In this document: positions 1-8,731 of the stretch, piece by piece
Numbering within the stretch: the first letter of the stretch is position 1
Layout: every line of letters begins with the position of its first letter
Origin: a virus
Reading direction: 5' to 3' (one strand)
Length of the DNA: 42,623 nucleotides
Virus record (IMG/VR): IMGVR_UViG_3300010430_000137
Span: 1 to 42,623 of that record
Position numbers and translations under genes: made by a program
Notes under the pieces: generated by a model
What the model saw: the letters and a program-made list of their open reading frames with translations, nothing else
What the model was told of the DNA's origin: nothing
Databases searched by the model: none

Positions 1-305
1 GGAGTCACCCTGTCTTTATCAGTTCCTGATACATGGATATCTAAAATCATGATATACATTTTATCCACTTGACTAGCCAGCCTGTCGATGCAATGATGTA
101 ATTCTTCTGTACATTTTTCCTGCCGTCGGATGATGTCATCATCTGTCTCTTTAATACCTGCCTTGCACTCTCTTATTGTATCCTTAACAAACTGTTTTGT
201 GGCATAACCCTTCAGAACCAAACCGCATAAAGAAATAATTGAAAGCACGACAACGGTAACAATCCATACGATCATCTCCCAATGTGCGTGCCACCAACCG
301 TCCAT
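1..305 (-). CDS. Small N-terminal membrane protein, holin-like (3' end outside window)
   Basis: The ORF opens at an ATG at 305 and is still open at the window edge, so the C-terminus is missing. The protein starts MDGWWHAHWE and has one strong hydrophobic segment at about residues 11-33 (IVWIVTVVVLSIISLCGLVL). A charged, probably helical, Cys-containing region follows (TIRECKAG, QEKCTEELHHC). Layout and size resemble the protein encoded just upstream (322-654): both have Trp-Trp near the start, one N-terminal membrane helix and a soluble tail with EC/CK motifs. They look like a tandem paralogous pair at the end of the structural operon. A one-helix membrane protein here suggests a lysis role (holin or antiholin), but no family was recognised, so that role is inference. 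Confidence 0.6.
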   Translation of the reverse strand, partial: MDGWWHAHWEMIVWIVTVVVLSIISLCGLVLKGYATKQFVKDTIRECKAGIKETDDDIIRRQEKCTEELHHCIDRLASQVDKMYIMILDIHVSGTDKDRVT

Positions 306-321
306 TCCAGCCCCTTAAAAA

Positions 322-654
322 TCATTTCATCTTATCTATATGCGCGATGAATAGATGATTCATTGTAGATAGCCCGGTTAATATATCTTTGTGATCTTCT
401 CGATTTACCTTTCGATCAGTTTTCATTTCTTCTCTACATTCGTTTCCAGCTACCTCTATATACTTCACAATCTCACTTTTACATTCTGCCATCTCTTCAT
501 GAGATACCTTGCCACTAAGATCGTGAATAATTCTAGAATACCGTTTTGACAATCGCCAAACTCCAATTACAACAGTCATCAGTGTGGACATTACAGCCAC
601 AACCATTGTCAACTTATAGTCAAATGTCACCCACCAGTCAGGATCTGAAATCAT
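322..654 (-). CDS. Small membrane protein with coiled-coil-like tail, holin candidate
   Basis: 110 aa. The N-terminus MISDPDWWVTFDYK is followed by one membrane helix at about residues 14-32 (LTMVVAVMSTLMTVVIGVW). A basic stretch RLSKRYSRII comes next, then a charged helical tail (HEEMAECKSEI, GNECREEMKTD). An N-out or N-in single-span topology with a cytoplasmic or periplasmic helical tail is predicted; the positive residues after the helix favour N-out. It lies 16 bp upstream of the similar gene at 1-305, so the two may be a holin/antiholin pair formed by duplication. Shine-Dalgarno is weak (AGAG). The lysis function is inferred from position and topology only. Confidence 0.65.
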   Translation of the reverse strand: MISDPDWWVTFDYKLTMVVAVMSTLMTVVIGVWRLSKRYSRIIHDLSGKVSHEEMAECKSEIVKYIEVAGNECREEMKTDRKVNREDHKDILTGLSTMNHLFIAHIDKMK

Positions 655-691
655 ATCTACGCTCTTCTATCATAAACCCCGCTGTTAGGAT

Positions 692-3600
692 TTAATGTGA
701 TATCGGATTTTCTGAAACTGTAACATCCTTAATATACATCTTCTGATTCTGCGGACCGAACCATTCCGGTTGAGTTTTAACCCCACCCAGATGAAAACTC
801 ATAATTATCTGGGTAACTTGTTGCCCAGCAATATCACGCCACTCGATCAACTCATCAACAACAAGATTGCCAGCCCACCATGCTTGATTTGCACCATCCA
901 CTGATCCTATCGAATTCATCTCCATTCTGCTTTCATAAGTCACATAAGAATCATTAATTAAGAATGGCTGAGGGTGTGGAATAGAATCCCTGCTTAATAC
1001 AGTTGGATCTACTAAATTAGCATACCTGTCATGCCTCACCCTGTTCTGGTGGTAGATATATGACCACAAAGAATTGTTTACTAGTCCAGGAACGATAGGA
1101 GTAGAGATTGAATCAATATACGTATTGTTACCACCTAGCTGGTGGAATGATGCAAACTGACCTGAAACGGGCTCGGACGAAGCAAGCCAGACATCACCAG
1201 TAATTATCGGTAGATGAATTCCTTTCGGGCAGATCCAATCATTGTCCACGCCATATTGTATAGCCAAATAAACATCATCATAACCGGCGCCAAGGGGGAT
1301 TTTCCATTGGCCACCAGTATCTGTATGACCTGCCACCCCTTCAATAAACTGGACAGAAAGAACTTTTTCATTACTGCCGAATGGATCTGTCTCCACCATG
1401 ATACGCCCGGCATCAAAAGCGTCAGATCCAACTCCATTTGTAATAGCGGGATTCTGGAAGATAACCGCTGCCTGTGTGCGCGTAAGGATTGTCCCTGCTG
1501 GATACGCGGATAGATCCATTTTATAAATTACACCACTGCTGCCGGATGACACAATTGTAAATGTCCATGCAGCTATAGATATCTGTTTCACATCTCCGTC
1601 AGTGTCTGTAATCCTGCCCTGAATATCTGCAACATATACACCAGGCGGAAGGGTCCCGCTTTGCGGGGTGAAAGTTGTAGAATTTGAATTGAACGTAAAT
1701 GATCCAGCAACCTCTGACCCACCGAAAGTAACGATGAAATCATTAACTACCAGTCCAGTCATATTAGCACACAGAGCTGTAACTACAGACTGGTTTGCCG
1801 TTGCTCCATTTTGTGGTGACAAGGTGGTTGGAGCTACCGTAGCTGAAGGAAGGGATACGGGATATATATTAGAATTTTCTGAGTTGTCGATAGGACTACC
1901 ACCAACAGAATATGTCGATGCAATGTATCCGTAGTTATCATCATTACCATTGCCTTTTACAGCAAGGTTTTCGTCAAGTGCTTCCGCCGTATCTGCATCG
2001 AAAGATGTACTGATATCGCGGGCTAGGCATACCCGATCATATTTAAAAGCATACTCTTGCTGATACACGCGAAAAACATATGCTCCAGCAGCCGCTATAT
2101 CGAACGTCCTTTGTGCCGCTGAACTATTATTGGTTACCCAGTCCCAGAATGTTGTTCCGCCGGCCCCAACTGAGGCATTATGGATGCCAAGCAGCGTGGC
2201 TTCGCCAAAGCAATTACCACCTGTGGCAGCACCAAACCCTGTATCAGGAATATCGAATACATTAGTACCCGCTGTACTTATGACATACCCGGTGTTGTTG
2301 TTGTACCCTGCAACAGACGCATCTTCAAAATAGATAATGTCCCCATTTGAATACCCGTGATTAGCTGGCAGTGTTACAAGTTGATTAGCCCCAGTACCTG
2401 AACCGTCCGCGCCAATTGACGTGACGCCACGCAATAACGCAAGGTGCGCCTTATCCGCTTTGCTCCCTGTTGCATTGCCTGCCCGCAGCCAGCAATCCCA
2501 CGTTCCGGTCTGTGTCAGGTTTACCTGATAATCAATATGTGGCGCGTCAACATCTAGCGTTGTTGAGTCCTCGTAATCATCAACGTTATTAGGCTTTACC
2601 CTAATATCTTCTAAACATCTGTCATCTGCCTCATCTGCCCACGTATTGGCCGGGTCATCACCAGCAACATGTCGAGTAACGCCCAAGGTTTCTTCAGCTT
2701 CAATAACTATATAAAAGTCAGTGCCATCTGTCTGTTCCGTGTACCCAGGATCTCCAGAACCTGATGAATCAATAATAAACTCACAAACTTCACGGCCAAT
2801 AGCTACATTAGCTGGTCGAGAGTCGTAATCAAGCTGGAGAAATGCCTGGTTATTCGTGGCTGACGATCTGTCAAATGTGGTTATTGTAACTGTCTCATTT
2901 CCAGGAGCCGCCCAATTTACTGTCTCACCAGATTTTCGAGTGAACTGACCACCTGTCGGATTAGTGGTTGTATCTGAGGCAGTTCCCTCAAATGTATCAA
3001 CGTCGATTGACGTTGTGCCTATACCGTCCCAGTTAATGGTTATATCTATTGTGGCCGGCTCAGTGGCTGAAAACGAAGCAGCAGTAATCGCAATAGTTCC
3101 ATTGGCCGCTGTGGGTGCGTTGTCAATCGTTACTTGGTCACTTTCAGAAGTATTGCCCGAGTTGTCTACTGCCTGACACGTCAGGATATAAGGATCTGTC
3201 CTTTCAGGTAAAGCAAGTGTGCCGGTTAATGCGGTGAAGCCTGAAAGAATAGGAGTGCCATTATCAAGAATTGAATACGTATTAGTAGACAATAGCCCTG
3301 TTCCTGAGTCAATTGGTGCGACAATAGTATATGCAAACGTCGTATCATCAACATCAAAACCCGCTGTCCCTGATAGCCATACAGGACCAAGCGTATCAAA
3401 TGGCGTTACAACTATTCCCCTGCCTCCATCCTGACGCAATTTCTCAGTTATACCAATTCCTTCAATCCACTGATAGAAATACAGCTCACCCGAAGCCCAT
3501 GTAACCATGTCATAAGTACTTGGAGTTGATCCTGACGTGAACCCAGTTGGAGGAGTAGATCCGACGCTATCATCATTCGGCGTTGTGTCAGAGTCTTTGA

Positions 3601-3898
3601 CGATAATCCAAGCGTCACCAGTGTACATAGAGACAAGAACATTAGCCGTTAGGGTGTTATCCAGGATAGTGACATTCCAAAACGCTGACGTTGGGTCTGG
3701 AACGGTGCCGGTTTCAAGTGCTCCTACCCTATCAGCCAGATCTGGAATGTCTAACTTAGAAGCAAGTTGACCAGAATTCATACCAACATTAGTTTGTATA
3801 TCATTAGAATCAACTTTAACAGCACCAATATAAAACTCAGAAGTTACATCAGATGCTGCTCCTGTGTCTTCGTCATAGACTGTTTTAAAATCTGGCAT
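692..3898 (-). CDS. Large modular virion adhesin / tail fibre with Ig-like, carbohydrate-binding and jelly-roll domains
   Basis: 1068 aa, the largest gene in the window. No enzyme motif was recognised; the protein is beta-rich and low in Cys. Approximate modules: an N-terminal segment including a short helix ADRVGALETG that may attach to the virion; Ig-like or cadherin-like repeats at 150-380 (TCQAVDNSGNTSESDQVT); a CBM6/CBM35-like region at about 390-640 starting with IVIEAEE and containing YQVNLTQTGTWDCWLRAG; inside it an insertion around NGDIIYFEDASVAGYNNNTGY that resembles an FCCH-type insert; a Big_5-like Ig domain near 690-790 (PQNGATAN, FTPQSGTLPPGVY); and a C-terminal jelly roll ending in YIKDVTVSENP, typical of ConA-like or polysaccharide-lyase-like folds. 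It most likely binds host surface glycans. It is less AT-rich than the genes upstream, which suggests exchange. Confidence 0.75.
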   Translation of the reverse strand: MPDFKTVYDEDTGAASDVTSEFYIGAVKVDSNDIQTNVGMNSGQLASKLDIPDLADRVGALETGTVPDPTSAFWNVTILDNTLTANVLVSMYTGDAWIIVKDSDTTPNDDSVGSTPPTGFTSGSTPSTYDMVTWASGELYFYQWIEGIGITEKLRQDGGRGIVVTPFDTLGPVWLSGTAGFDVDDTTFAYTIVAPIDSGTGLLSTNTYSILDNGTPILSGFTALTGTLALPERTDPYILTCQAVDNSGNTSESDQVTIDNAPTAANGTIAITAASFSATEPATIDITINWDGIGTTSIDVDTFEGTASDTTTNPTGGQFTRKSGETVNWAAPGNETVTITTFDRSSATNNQAFLQLDYDSRPANVAIGREVCEFIIDSSGSGDPGYTEQTDGTDFYIVIEAEETLGVTRHVAGDDPANTWADEADDRCLEDIRVKPNNVDDYEDSTTLDVDAPHIDYQVNLTQTGTWDCWLRAGNATGSKADKAHLALLRGVTSIGADGSGTGANQLVTLPANHGYSNGDIIYFEDASVAGYNNNTGYVISTAGTNVFDIPDTGFGAATGGNCFGEATLLGIHNASVGAGGTTFWDWVTNNSSAAQRTFDIAAAGAYVFRVYQQEYAFKYDRVCLARDISTSFDADTAEALDENLAVKGNGNDDNYGYIASTYSVGGSPIDNSENSNIYPVSLPSATVAPTTLSPQNGATANQSVVTALCANMTGLVVNDFIVTFGGSEVAGSFTFNSNSTTFTPQSGTLPPGVYVADIQGRITDTDGDVKQISIAAWTFTIVSSGSSGVIYKMDLSAYPAGTILTRTQAAVIFQNPAITNGVGSDAFDAGRIMVETDPFGSNEKVLSVQFIEGVAGHTDTGGQWKIPLGAGYDDVYLAIQYGVDNDWICPKGIHLPIITGDVWLASSEPVSGQFASFHQLGGNNTYIDSISTPIVPGLVNNSLWSYIYHQNRVRHDRYANLVDPTVLSRDSIPHPQPFLINDSYVTYESRMEMNSIGSVDGANQAWWAGNLVVDELIEWRDIAGQQVTQIIMSFHLGGVKTQPEWFGPQNQKMYIKDVTVSENPISH

Positions 3899-3900
3899 GA

Positions 3901-4731
3901 TTATGTACCTTGTCTATAGCCATATTGCTGAGTTTCACCACGATTCCAGCTTAATGGAGTTGGCTGGCCAAGAATATTTGAATATTGATTATAAGGAGTT
4001 GACTGCATGCCATACAATTGAGAATACATATTAGGAGCTGAAAATCCAAGATTCATGGCATTAGAACCTTGACCAAGAGCTTGTAGCCCTGTCTGATCAA
4101 TTCCCTGTCCAATCATTCGATTAGCATCTATACCGCGCAGCATATCAGTATTATATCCACCTGCAGCAGCCAATGCTCTATTCTGATCAGACTGATATTG
4201 ACCACCATAAAGATTGGTTCCAAAATCACCAATAGAATCCATTAGTCCTTGGGACGATAGTCCTTCTGCAATACCCTGTCGTGAGCCACCAAGACCTCCT
4301 GACATTTCAGAATTATTAGCAATACCGGGCATTATATTATTGCCCCAATTCTGGATCATATTTCCAGCGCCACTATTAAACATAGCATCAAGATATGGAT
4401 TGCCTTGAGGATTCATTAGATTTTGATAAGTATCAAATCCTGGTCCTTGTCCGGCTGCCATTTGGTTAGCTCCTGACATATCAGGAGTATATCCCCCAAA
4501 TTGCCCGCCTTGGAGGAAATTAGACCAAGCTGGCATAGCCTGATTAGTATAAGGTGCCATGTTGCCAATAGCTTGCTCGCCAGAACTCAGGGCACCTTGA
4601 ATATATGGGTTCGGCTGATTAAAGAAATTTCCAGCACCACTATAAAGATTTTGTAATCCAGCAGCCTGTGGCTCCCAGATACTTTGGCCACCTTGACTAT
4701 CGCTTTTACCAAAACTTAATCCCAAAGCCAT
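3901..4731 (-). CDS. Gly/Asn/Gln-rich virion protein
   Basis: 276 aa with strong bias to Gly, Asn, Gln, Ser and Tyr and no long hydrophobic segment. It starts MALGLSFGKSDSQ and carries the stretch GGSRQGIAEGLSSQGLMDSI, a pattern I associate with small phage virion or ejection proteins of podoviruses. The C-terminal half repeats GQG/MLRGID/QALGQGSNAM-like units, suggesting a disordered or fibrous structure. It lies 2 bp before the large adhesin and 4 bp after the next structural gene, with SD AGAGGA. A structural or DNA-ejection role is inferred from context and composition. Confidence 0.65.
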   Translation of the reverse strand: MALGLSFGKSDSQGGQSIWEPQAAGLQNLYSGAGNFFNQPNPYIQGALSSGEQAIGNMAPYTNQAMPAWSNFLQGGQFGGYTPDMSGANQMAAGQGPGFDTYQNLMNPQGNPYLDAMFNSGAGNMIQNWGNNIMPGIANNSEMSGGLGGSRQGIAEGLSSQGLMDSIGDFGTNLYGGQYQSDQNRALAAAGGYNTDMLRGIDANRMIGQGIDQTGLQALGQGSNAMNLGFSAPNMYSQLYGMQSTPYNQYSNILGQPTPLSWNRGETQQYGYRQGT

Positions 4732-4735
4732 TGTG

Positions 4736-5365
4736 CTATCCTCTATTTTTAATATATTCTATATCACTACCAAATGAATCTATTTGGTAATGAATATCAA
4801 ATTCTAATAACGCTGCTCGTGTTCCATATGATGCTCCCGCTGTAGCAATCCTAGAGATTTTGCAAATTAACATATCGGATATTTGAACGTCAGCGGCTGG
4901 AGTAATATCTGGCAATGCTGTTAGTGCATGTTGATAAGCGGTATCCCCATCACTCACATCTGGGGTTTCATCACTAACTGTTGTAAATGCAGCATCCATT
5001 ACCTCGCCGATTTTTGCCCATTTATAATCTAATTGCCAGCCAACTAAATTTGGTCCACTGGTAATTTTACACCAATGAACATGAGGCTTTAATATGGACC
5101 CGACTTTCCAAGCATGAGGAAGTTGGACTTGTATAAATAGATAATCACCAATACTAAATTCCTGCAATCCATTGGTGTTATCCCAGGTTGGCACTCCAGC
5201 TGTTCCAGGCTTTAAATTTGCCGCTGGAAATCTAAGATCATCCCATTTAGCTTCACTGGCAGCAATTAATTCATCTGATATACGAGTAAATTCTCTATGA
5301 ATCCATTCAGAAGTAATTTGATCAATATCAGATGGAGGTGCATCCGGAATGTAAGTAAAGGACAT
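4736..5365 (-). CDS. Conserved phage structural protein, beta-rich
   Basis: 209 aa. An N-terminal helix (IDQITSEWIHREFTRISDEL) is followed by a beta-rich domain with the pattern LKPHVHWCKITSG and WQLDYKWAKIG. I recognise this from small phage proteins encoded near tail genes; the fold may be Ig-like. The start ATG overlaps the stop of the upstream nozzle-like gene at 5365. A virion component, perhaps linking the tail to the fibres, is the likeliest role, but the exact function is unknown. Confidence 0.6.
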   Translation of the reverse strand: MSFTYIPDAPPSDIDQITSEWIHREFTRISDELIAASEAKWDDLRFPAANLKPGTAGVPTWDNTNGLQEFSIGDYLFIQVQLPHAWKVGSILKPHVHWCKITSGPNLVGWQLDYKWAKIGEVMDAAFTTVSDETPDVSDGDTAYQHALTALPDITPAADVQISDMLICKISRIATAGASYGTRAALLEFDIHYQIDSFGSDIEYIKNRG

Positions 5366-6942
5366 TATCGTTTGCCCCTTTCAACTACATCAACTCCAAT
5401 AGAACTAATACGAAATTCATTTTCACTCTCAAACCGCATAGCGCCATAACGACAATTTTTACGGGTATCAACTTTATAATCTTTAGATGGATCAAAATCT
5501 TTAGGCGGTGTCCAGGTGTATGGCCCTTCTATGTTATTTGCTCCACCAACTTGTACTCTCGCTATTGATCCTTGAATCTCTGGAATAATTGCTCTAATTT
5601 CCTTGCGACGTTCTGGCATTCCAAAGTCAATGCCACGCTTTTCTAAAAATGCAGTATAATCAGATCCTGAAAAACGAGTTGTATCATCAATTTTAAGAAA
5701 AGCATCTTGTTTACTCATTACTTCACTTGATTGAAGTATTGAATTATAAAATGCAGACCATGGAATATCTTCGCCAGCATTCCAAGAAGTATCAGGACCG
5801 GTATTCCAATCATCACCTGTTGGGGTAGATGTTGTTGTCGGGATACCATAAGCCATATCAGTTGCTTGATCTAAGTCCCTAAATGACCAAGCAGTTGTTT
5901 CATAATTCCAAATAGCCGCACGATTACATCTATCATTACCTGAGGTTGGATAACAGAACCATACCTCTTCTTGTGTTTTATTAGATGCTGTAAAACACCT
6001 AGTCAATCCTTCTTCGCTAATTTCTGCAAAAATAGCATTACGAACTTTCCTATCTGCAACACTTTGTTTTGTATTCCCATCATGCACAATAATATCTTGG
6101 TTATTAGTTGCCATAAAATGGAATGTGCCTTTAATTGGTGCAGCACATCTTGGAGCTAATAACCCTGTTTCCTTATAAAGCCTATCAAATGCAAATACAT
6201 CATTTGAAGGAACTCGTCGCATTACCCATGTTTCATTACGTTTGTAAACTATATTATTACCACGGAGTTGTAGGCAATCAACAAGATAATCCGCAGTATC
6301 ACCAAGAACAACATCTCCAGCTAATTTTGTCGTATCAGTAATATCCCAAGAACTTGGCACGGCATAAGGTTCTGCCGGATGAGACCACATCAACCGTGAT
6401 GGATTTCTGGCGGCACCTGATTCAGTAATATCCATAGCAATATAAAAATTACGGAATGAACGAAGTTGCTCTGCTATCATTCCAGCAGGCCAGGTGCTCA
6501 TTTGAACCATTAAGGCATCTAATGCAACTCCATCCCCTGCTCTTATCCAAACCCAAGGCGCAGCAGTTCCATTATTAAAATAAGGGACACCAGCAACAGT
6601 TCCGCTAGTCCATCCAGAGTGAGACGTATAAGGATCTCCTACATCTGCCGAAGTTCGATCTACGTGATTTGCTCCATCCCATGATAAAATTCGCATATCA
6701 GTAACATCATACCCGGCATATAACCAATATGCAGTGCCAGATTGAGGGTCTGGATAAAACATTATCTTTTCAGGAGAGTATGTATTACCATCAAAAATAG
6801 TACTATCACCCATTATACGTTGAGCAATACCATCCCTAAAAACAACATTATTCCCATTGGTCCAAGCATTATCAGGAAGTTCGCTAGGATGCATATCCCT
6901 AACAATACCTATTTCACCAAGTTGTTTAAAGGTGAGAATCAT
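5365..6942 (-). CDS. Tail nozzle / DNA stabilisation-type protein (P22 gp10-like or tubular B-like)
   Basis: 525 aa. The N-terminus MILTFKQLGEIGIVRDMHP, followed by the ELPDNAWTNGNNVVFRDG pattern, is typical of podovirus tail-hub/nozzle proteins with a beta-propeller core. These close the portal-adaptor channel. Repeated beta blades are visible (YWLYAGYD, IVVHDGN-like segments, Trp-rich turns WNTGPDTSWNAGEDIPWS). It sits between the adaptor/fibre genes and downstream tail genes, overlapping the preceding gene by ATGA. Assignment rests on the N-terminal motif, length and position; the subfamily is uncertain. Confidence 0.7.
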   Translation of the reverse strand: MILTFKQLGEIGIVRDMHPSELPDNAWTNGNNVVFRDGIAQRIMGDSTIFDGNTYSPEKIMFYPDPQSGTAYWLYAGYDVTDMRILSWDGANHVDRTSADVGDPYTSHSGWTSGTVAGVPYFNNGTAAPWVWIRAGDGVALDALMVQMSTWPAGMIAEQLRSFRNFYIAMDITESGAARNPSRLMWSHPAEPYAVPSSWDITDTTKLAGDVVLGDTADYLVDCLQLRGNNIVYKRNETWVMRRVPSNDVFAFDRLYKETGLLAPRCAAPIKGTFHFMATNNQDIIVHDGNTKQSVADRKVRNAIFAEISEEGLTRCFTASNKTQEEVWFCYPTSGNDRCNRAAIWNYETTAWSFRDLDQATDMAYGIPTTTSTPTGDDWNTGPDTSWNAGEDIPWSAFYNSILQSSEVMSKQDAFLKIDDTTRFSGSDYTAFLEKRGIDFGMPERRKEIRAIIPEIQGSIARVQVGGANNIEGPYTWTPPKDFDPSKDYKVDTRKNCRYGAMRFESENEFRISSIGVDVVERGKR

Positions 6943-7838
6943 ATTAATTCACGAGCAGTTAACTTAACAACAAACTCTTTATTACCACCGCTTACGTAGG
7001 TAAATTGTACTCTAATCTTGCCGGCTGTCGGAGCAGATGTAGATGATGGAATTACTCCTGCCCCAATGGGAATAGAATATCCATCACTATCCATTGCCCA
7101 TCCAGTAATTGTATCTGAATCTCCACTTGATCTTTTAACCTGTACATCCCACGCAAAACCTGTGCCAAAGCCAGTATCCCATTCTTGATCCCAAGTGCCG
7201 CTTCCGCCCATCGCGGTGATTGCTGTGTCATTAAAATTAGCATTCTTGGCAGCAGCGGTATCTAATGTTGAGACGCTATCAGCCGTTGCTAATAAATTAT
7301 CATCTACATATAAGCCAAGTGCTGTAGCCTCCACAGACAATGCATTTTGCCGAAGTATCAATTTAGCAACGCCTGATGCATTTAATATCCCAAAAGCATT
7401 CGGTCTTGTTCCATCATTATCTGCATATGTATACAAGTATACTAATGGGACTGGAGTTCCATTCTGAAGCACGATGAGCCCTGTGCCAACTGTTGCATTA
7501 TCTCGCTTAACATATAAAATGTTTTCGCTAACCTGGAAAGATCCAGTCGTTACATTATTCTCGTTAGTATGCATGATCGTAGGATCATCAATTTGATTCT
7601 GTATATTAGATGTAATCCCGTCGAGATAATTAAGTTCAGTAGTAGAAATAATCGCACCAGCAAGAATATTCAATTCTTCATCAGTACAATCAACTACTGC
7701 ATTAACAGATGAAAATGTTTTCTTAATAGCATCTTTTATTAAACGCAAATGATCATCACCTTCACGACGTGTTTCAGTCGTTAAAGGCCATGTTTCATCC
7801 AAACTCCAAATACCATTAATAGGTGATTCTATACCCAT
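6939..7838 (-). CDS. Tail fibre / collar-type protein
   Basis: 299 aa. The N-terminus (SPINGIWSLDETWPLTTETRREGDDHLRLIKDAIKKTF) is the head-binding type found in many phage fibres. It is followed by a triplet-like stretch ISTTELNYLDGITSNIQNQI, a signature of trimeric fibre shafts. The C-terminal part is beta-rich (FAWDVQVKRSSGD, IPIGAGVIPSS) and probably forms a small trimeric tip. Its stop overlaps the nozzle gene's ATG. Likely role: an appendage anchored to the tail that contacts the host. Confidence 0.75.
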   Translation of the reverse strand: MGIESPINGIWSLDETWPLTTETRREGDDHLRLIKDAIKKTFSSVNAVVDCTDEELNILAGAIISTTELNYLDGITSNIQNQIDDPTIMHTNENNVTTGSFQVSENILYVKRDNATVGTGLIVLQNGTPVPLVYLYTYADNDGTRPNAFGILNASGVAKLILRQNALSVEATALGLYVDDNLLATADSVSTLDTAAAKNANFNDTAITAMGGSGTWDQEWDTGFGTGFAWDVQVKRSSGDSDTITGWAMDSDGYSIPIGAGVIPSSTSAPTAGKIRVQFTYVSGGNKEFVVKLTARELI

Positions 7839-7847
7839 AATATTACC

Positions 7848-8066
7848 TTATAAGTCATTCCAAATAGTTTGTTCATCATCTAGGTCAGTAAATTGATTAC
7901 AAGCTAATTCATTAAATTCTTGATAAAAATCCCAATCATCACCAGTAGTTAATTCCCACGGAGTAACACTATCAATAAATGTCCAGGGTATAGATATAAT
8001 TGTCGGATTACAAGTATTTAAATCCGACCATATATTACCTACATCAGTTGAATCATTCCAACTCAT
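7848..8066 (-). CDS. Small Trp/Asp-rich structural-operon protein, unknown
   Basis: 72 aa, acidic and rich in Trp, Asp and Thr (MSWNDSTDVGNIWSDL, WDFYQEFNELACNQF). It sits between the adaptor and fibre genes; its start overlaps the adaptor stop by 4 bp (ATGA), so the two are probably translationally coupled. No family recognised. Small genes at this place often encode tail-assembly or minor virion proteins, but that is only positional inference. Confidence 0.55.
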   Translation of the reverse strand: MSWNDSTDVGNIWSDLNTCNPTIISIPWTFIDSVTPWELTTGDDWDFYQEFNELACNQFTDLDDEQTIWNDL

Positions 8067-8677
8067 GTTGCTCTAATCATTAATGAACCACCGCTGTGTC
8101 TGCCTTCGACAGCTTGTTCATTAAGCTCATCAATAATTCGTTCAAATTCAGTACGGATCAAAGGTATACGCTCATCATTATATAGATAAATTTCAGAGCT
8201 AAGAATGCCTCCATAAAGTAATAAAGCATATGCATTATCTAAAAGCCAATTAGTAGTATTTGACGCAGACAACTCAGCAAATTTTCTGTAATATGATATG
8301 AAAAGATTATTAGTTGATGCAGCCAAAATAATATCAAGTTTAAATTTACCATCTACAATAGTATACTGAGTTGGTGAACTATTACTATTATTAGATGGAG
8401 TTGTTAAACTCATTTGCTCAGGAGTCACATATCCTAATTTTTTATTAGGAGATGTATCTATGTAAATATTACGAGCAGCAATAAATCTCGGTGGCAAATC
8501 ATAATATTGACTTATGGTTGATAATGGAGTATATGAAATCTCTTCCATTTCAATGATTCGCAGTTTACGATAAATTTCTTGCTCACCTATTCTAATAAAT
8601 GTAGGGATAAGCGTAGCAAGATCATCACGATCTAACCAAGTAGCAATATCAGATTGTAATTGAGCATATGTAGTCAT
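8063..8677 (-). CDS. Head-tail adaptor protein (SU10/P22 gp4-like)
   Basis: 204 aa. The sequence MTTYAQLQSDIATWLDRDDL, with IPTFIRIGEQEIYRKLRI next, is the classic start of podovirus adaptor (head completion) proteins. These form the ring under the portal. LPPRFIAARNIYID, FISYYRKFAELS and a C-terminal helix FERIIDELNEQA also fit. Length matches the family. It is followed by the small protein and fibre genes, in the usual head-to-tail order apart from the inserted tailspike block upstream. Confidence 0.82.
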   Translation of the reverse strand: MTTYAQLQSDIATWLDRDDLATLIPTFIRIGEQEIYRKLRIIEMEEISYTPLSTISQYYDLPPRFIAARNIYIDTSPNKKLGYVTPEQMSLTTPSNNSNSSPTQYTIVDGKFKLDIILAASTNNLFISYYRKFAELSASNTTNWLLDNAYALLLYGGILSSEIYLYNDERIPLIRTEFERIIDELNEQAVEGRHSGGSLMIRAT

Positions 8678-8731
8678 TTCATTACCTTACCTGATATTGA
8701 CGTGGATGCCAGTTGTTTGGGAAGGAGATTT

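Noticed and set aside
1204-1513. ORFs on both strands inside the large adhesin gene
   Set aside because: They are shadows of a strongly supported 1068-aa frame and lack SD sites or motifs.
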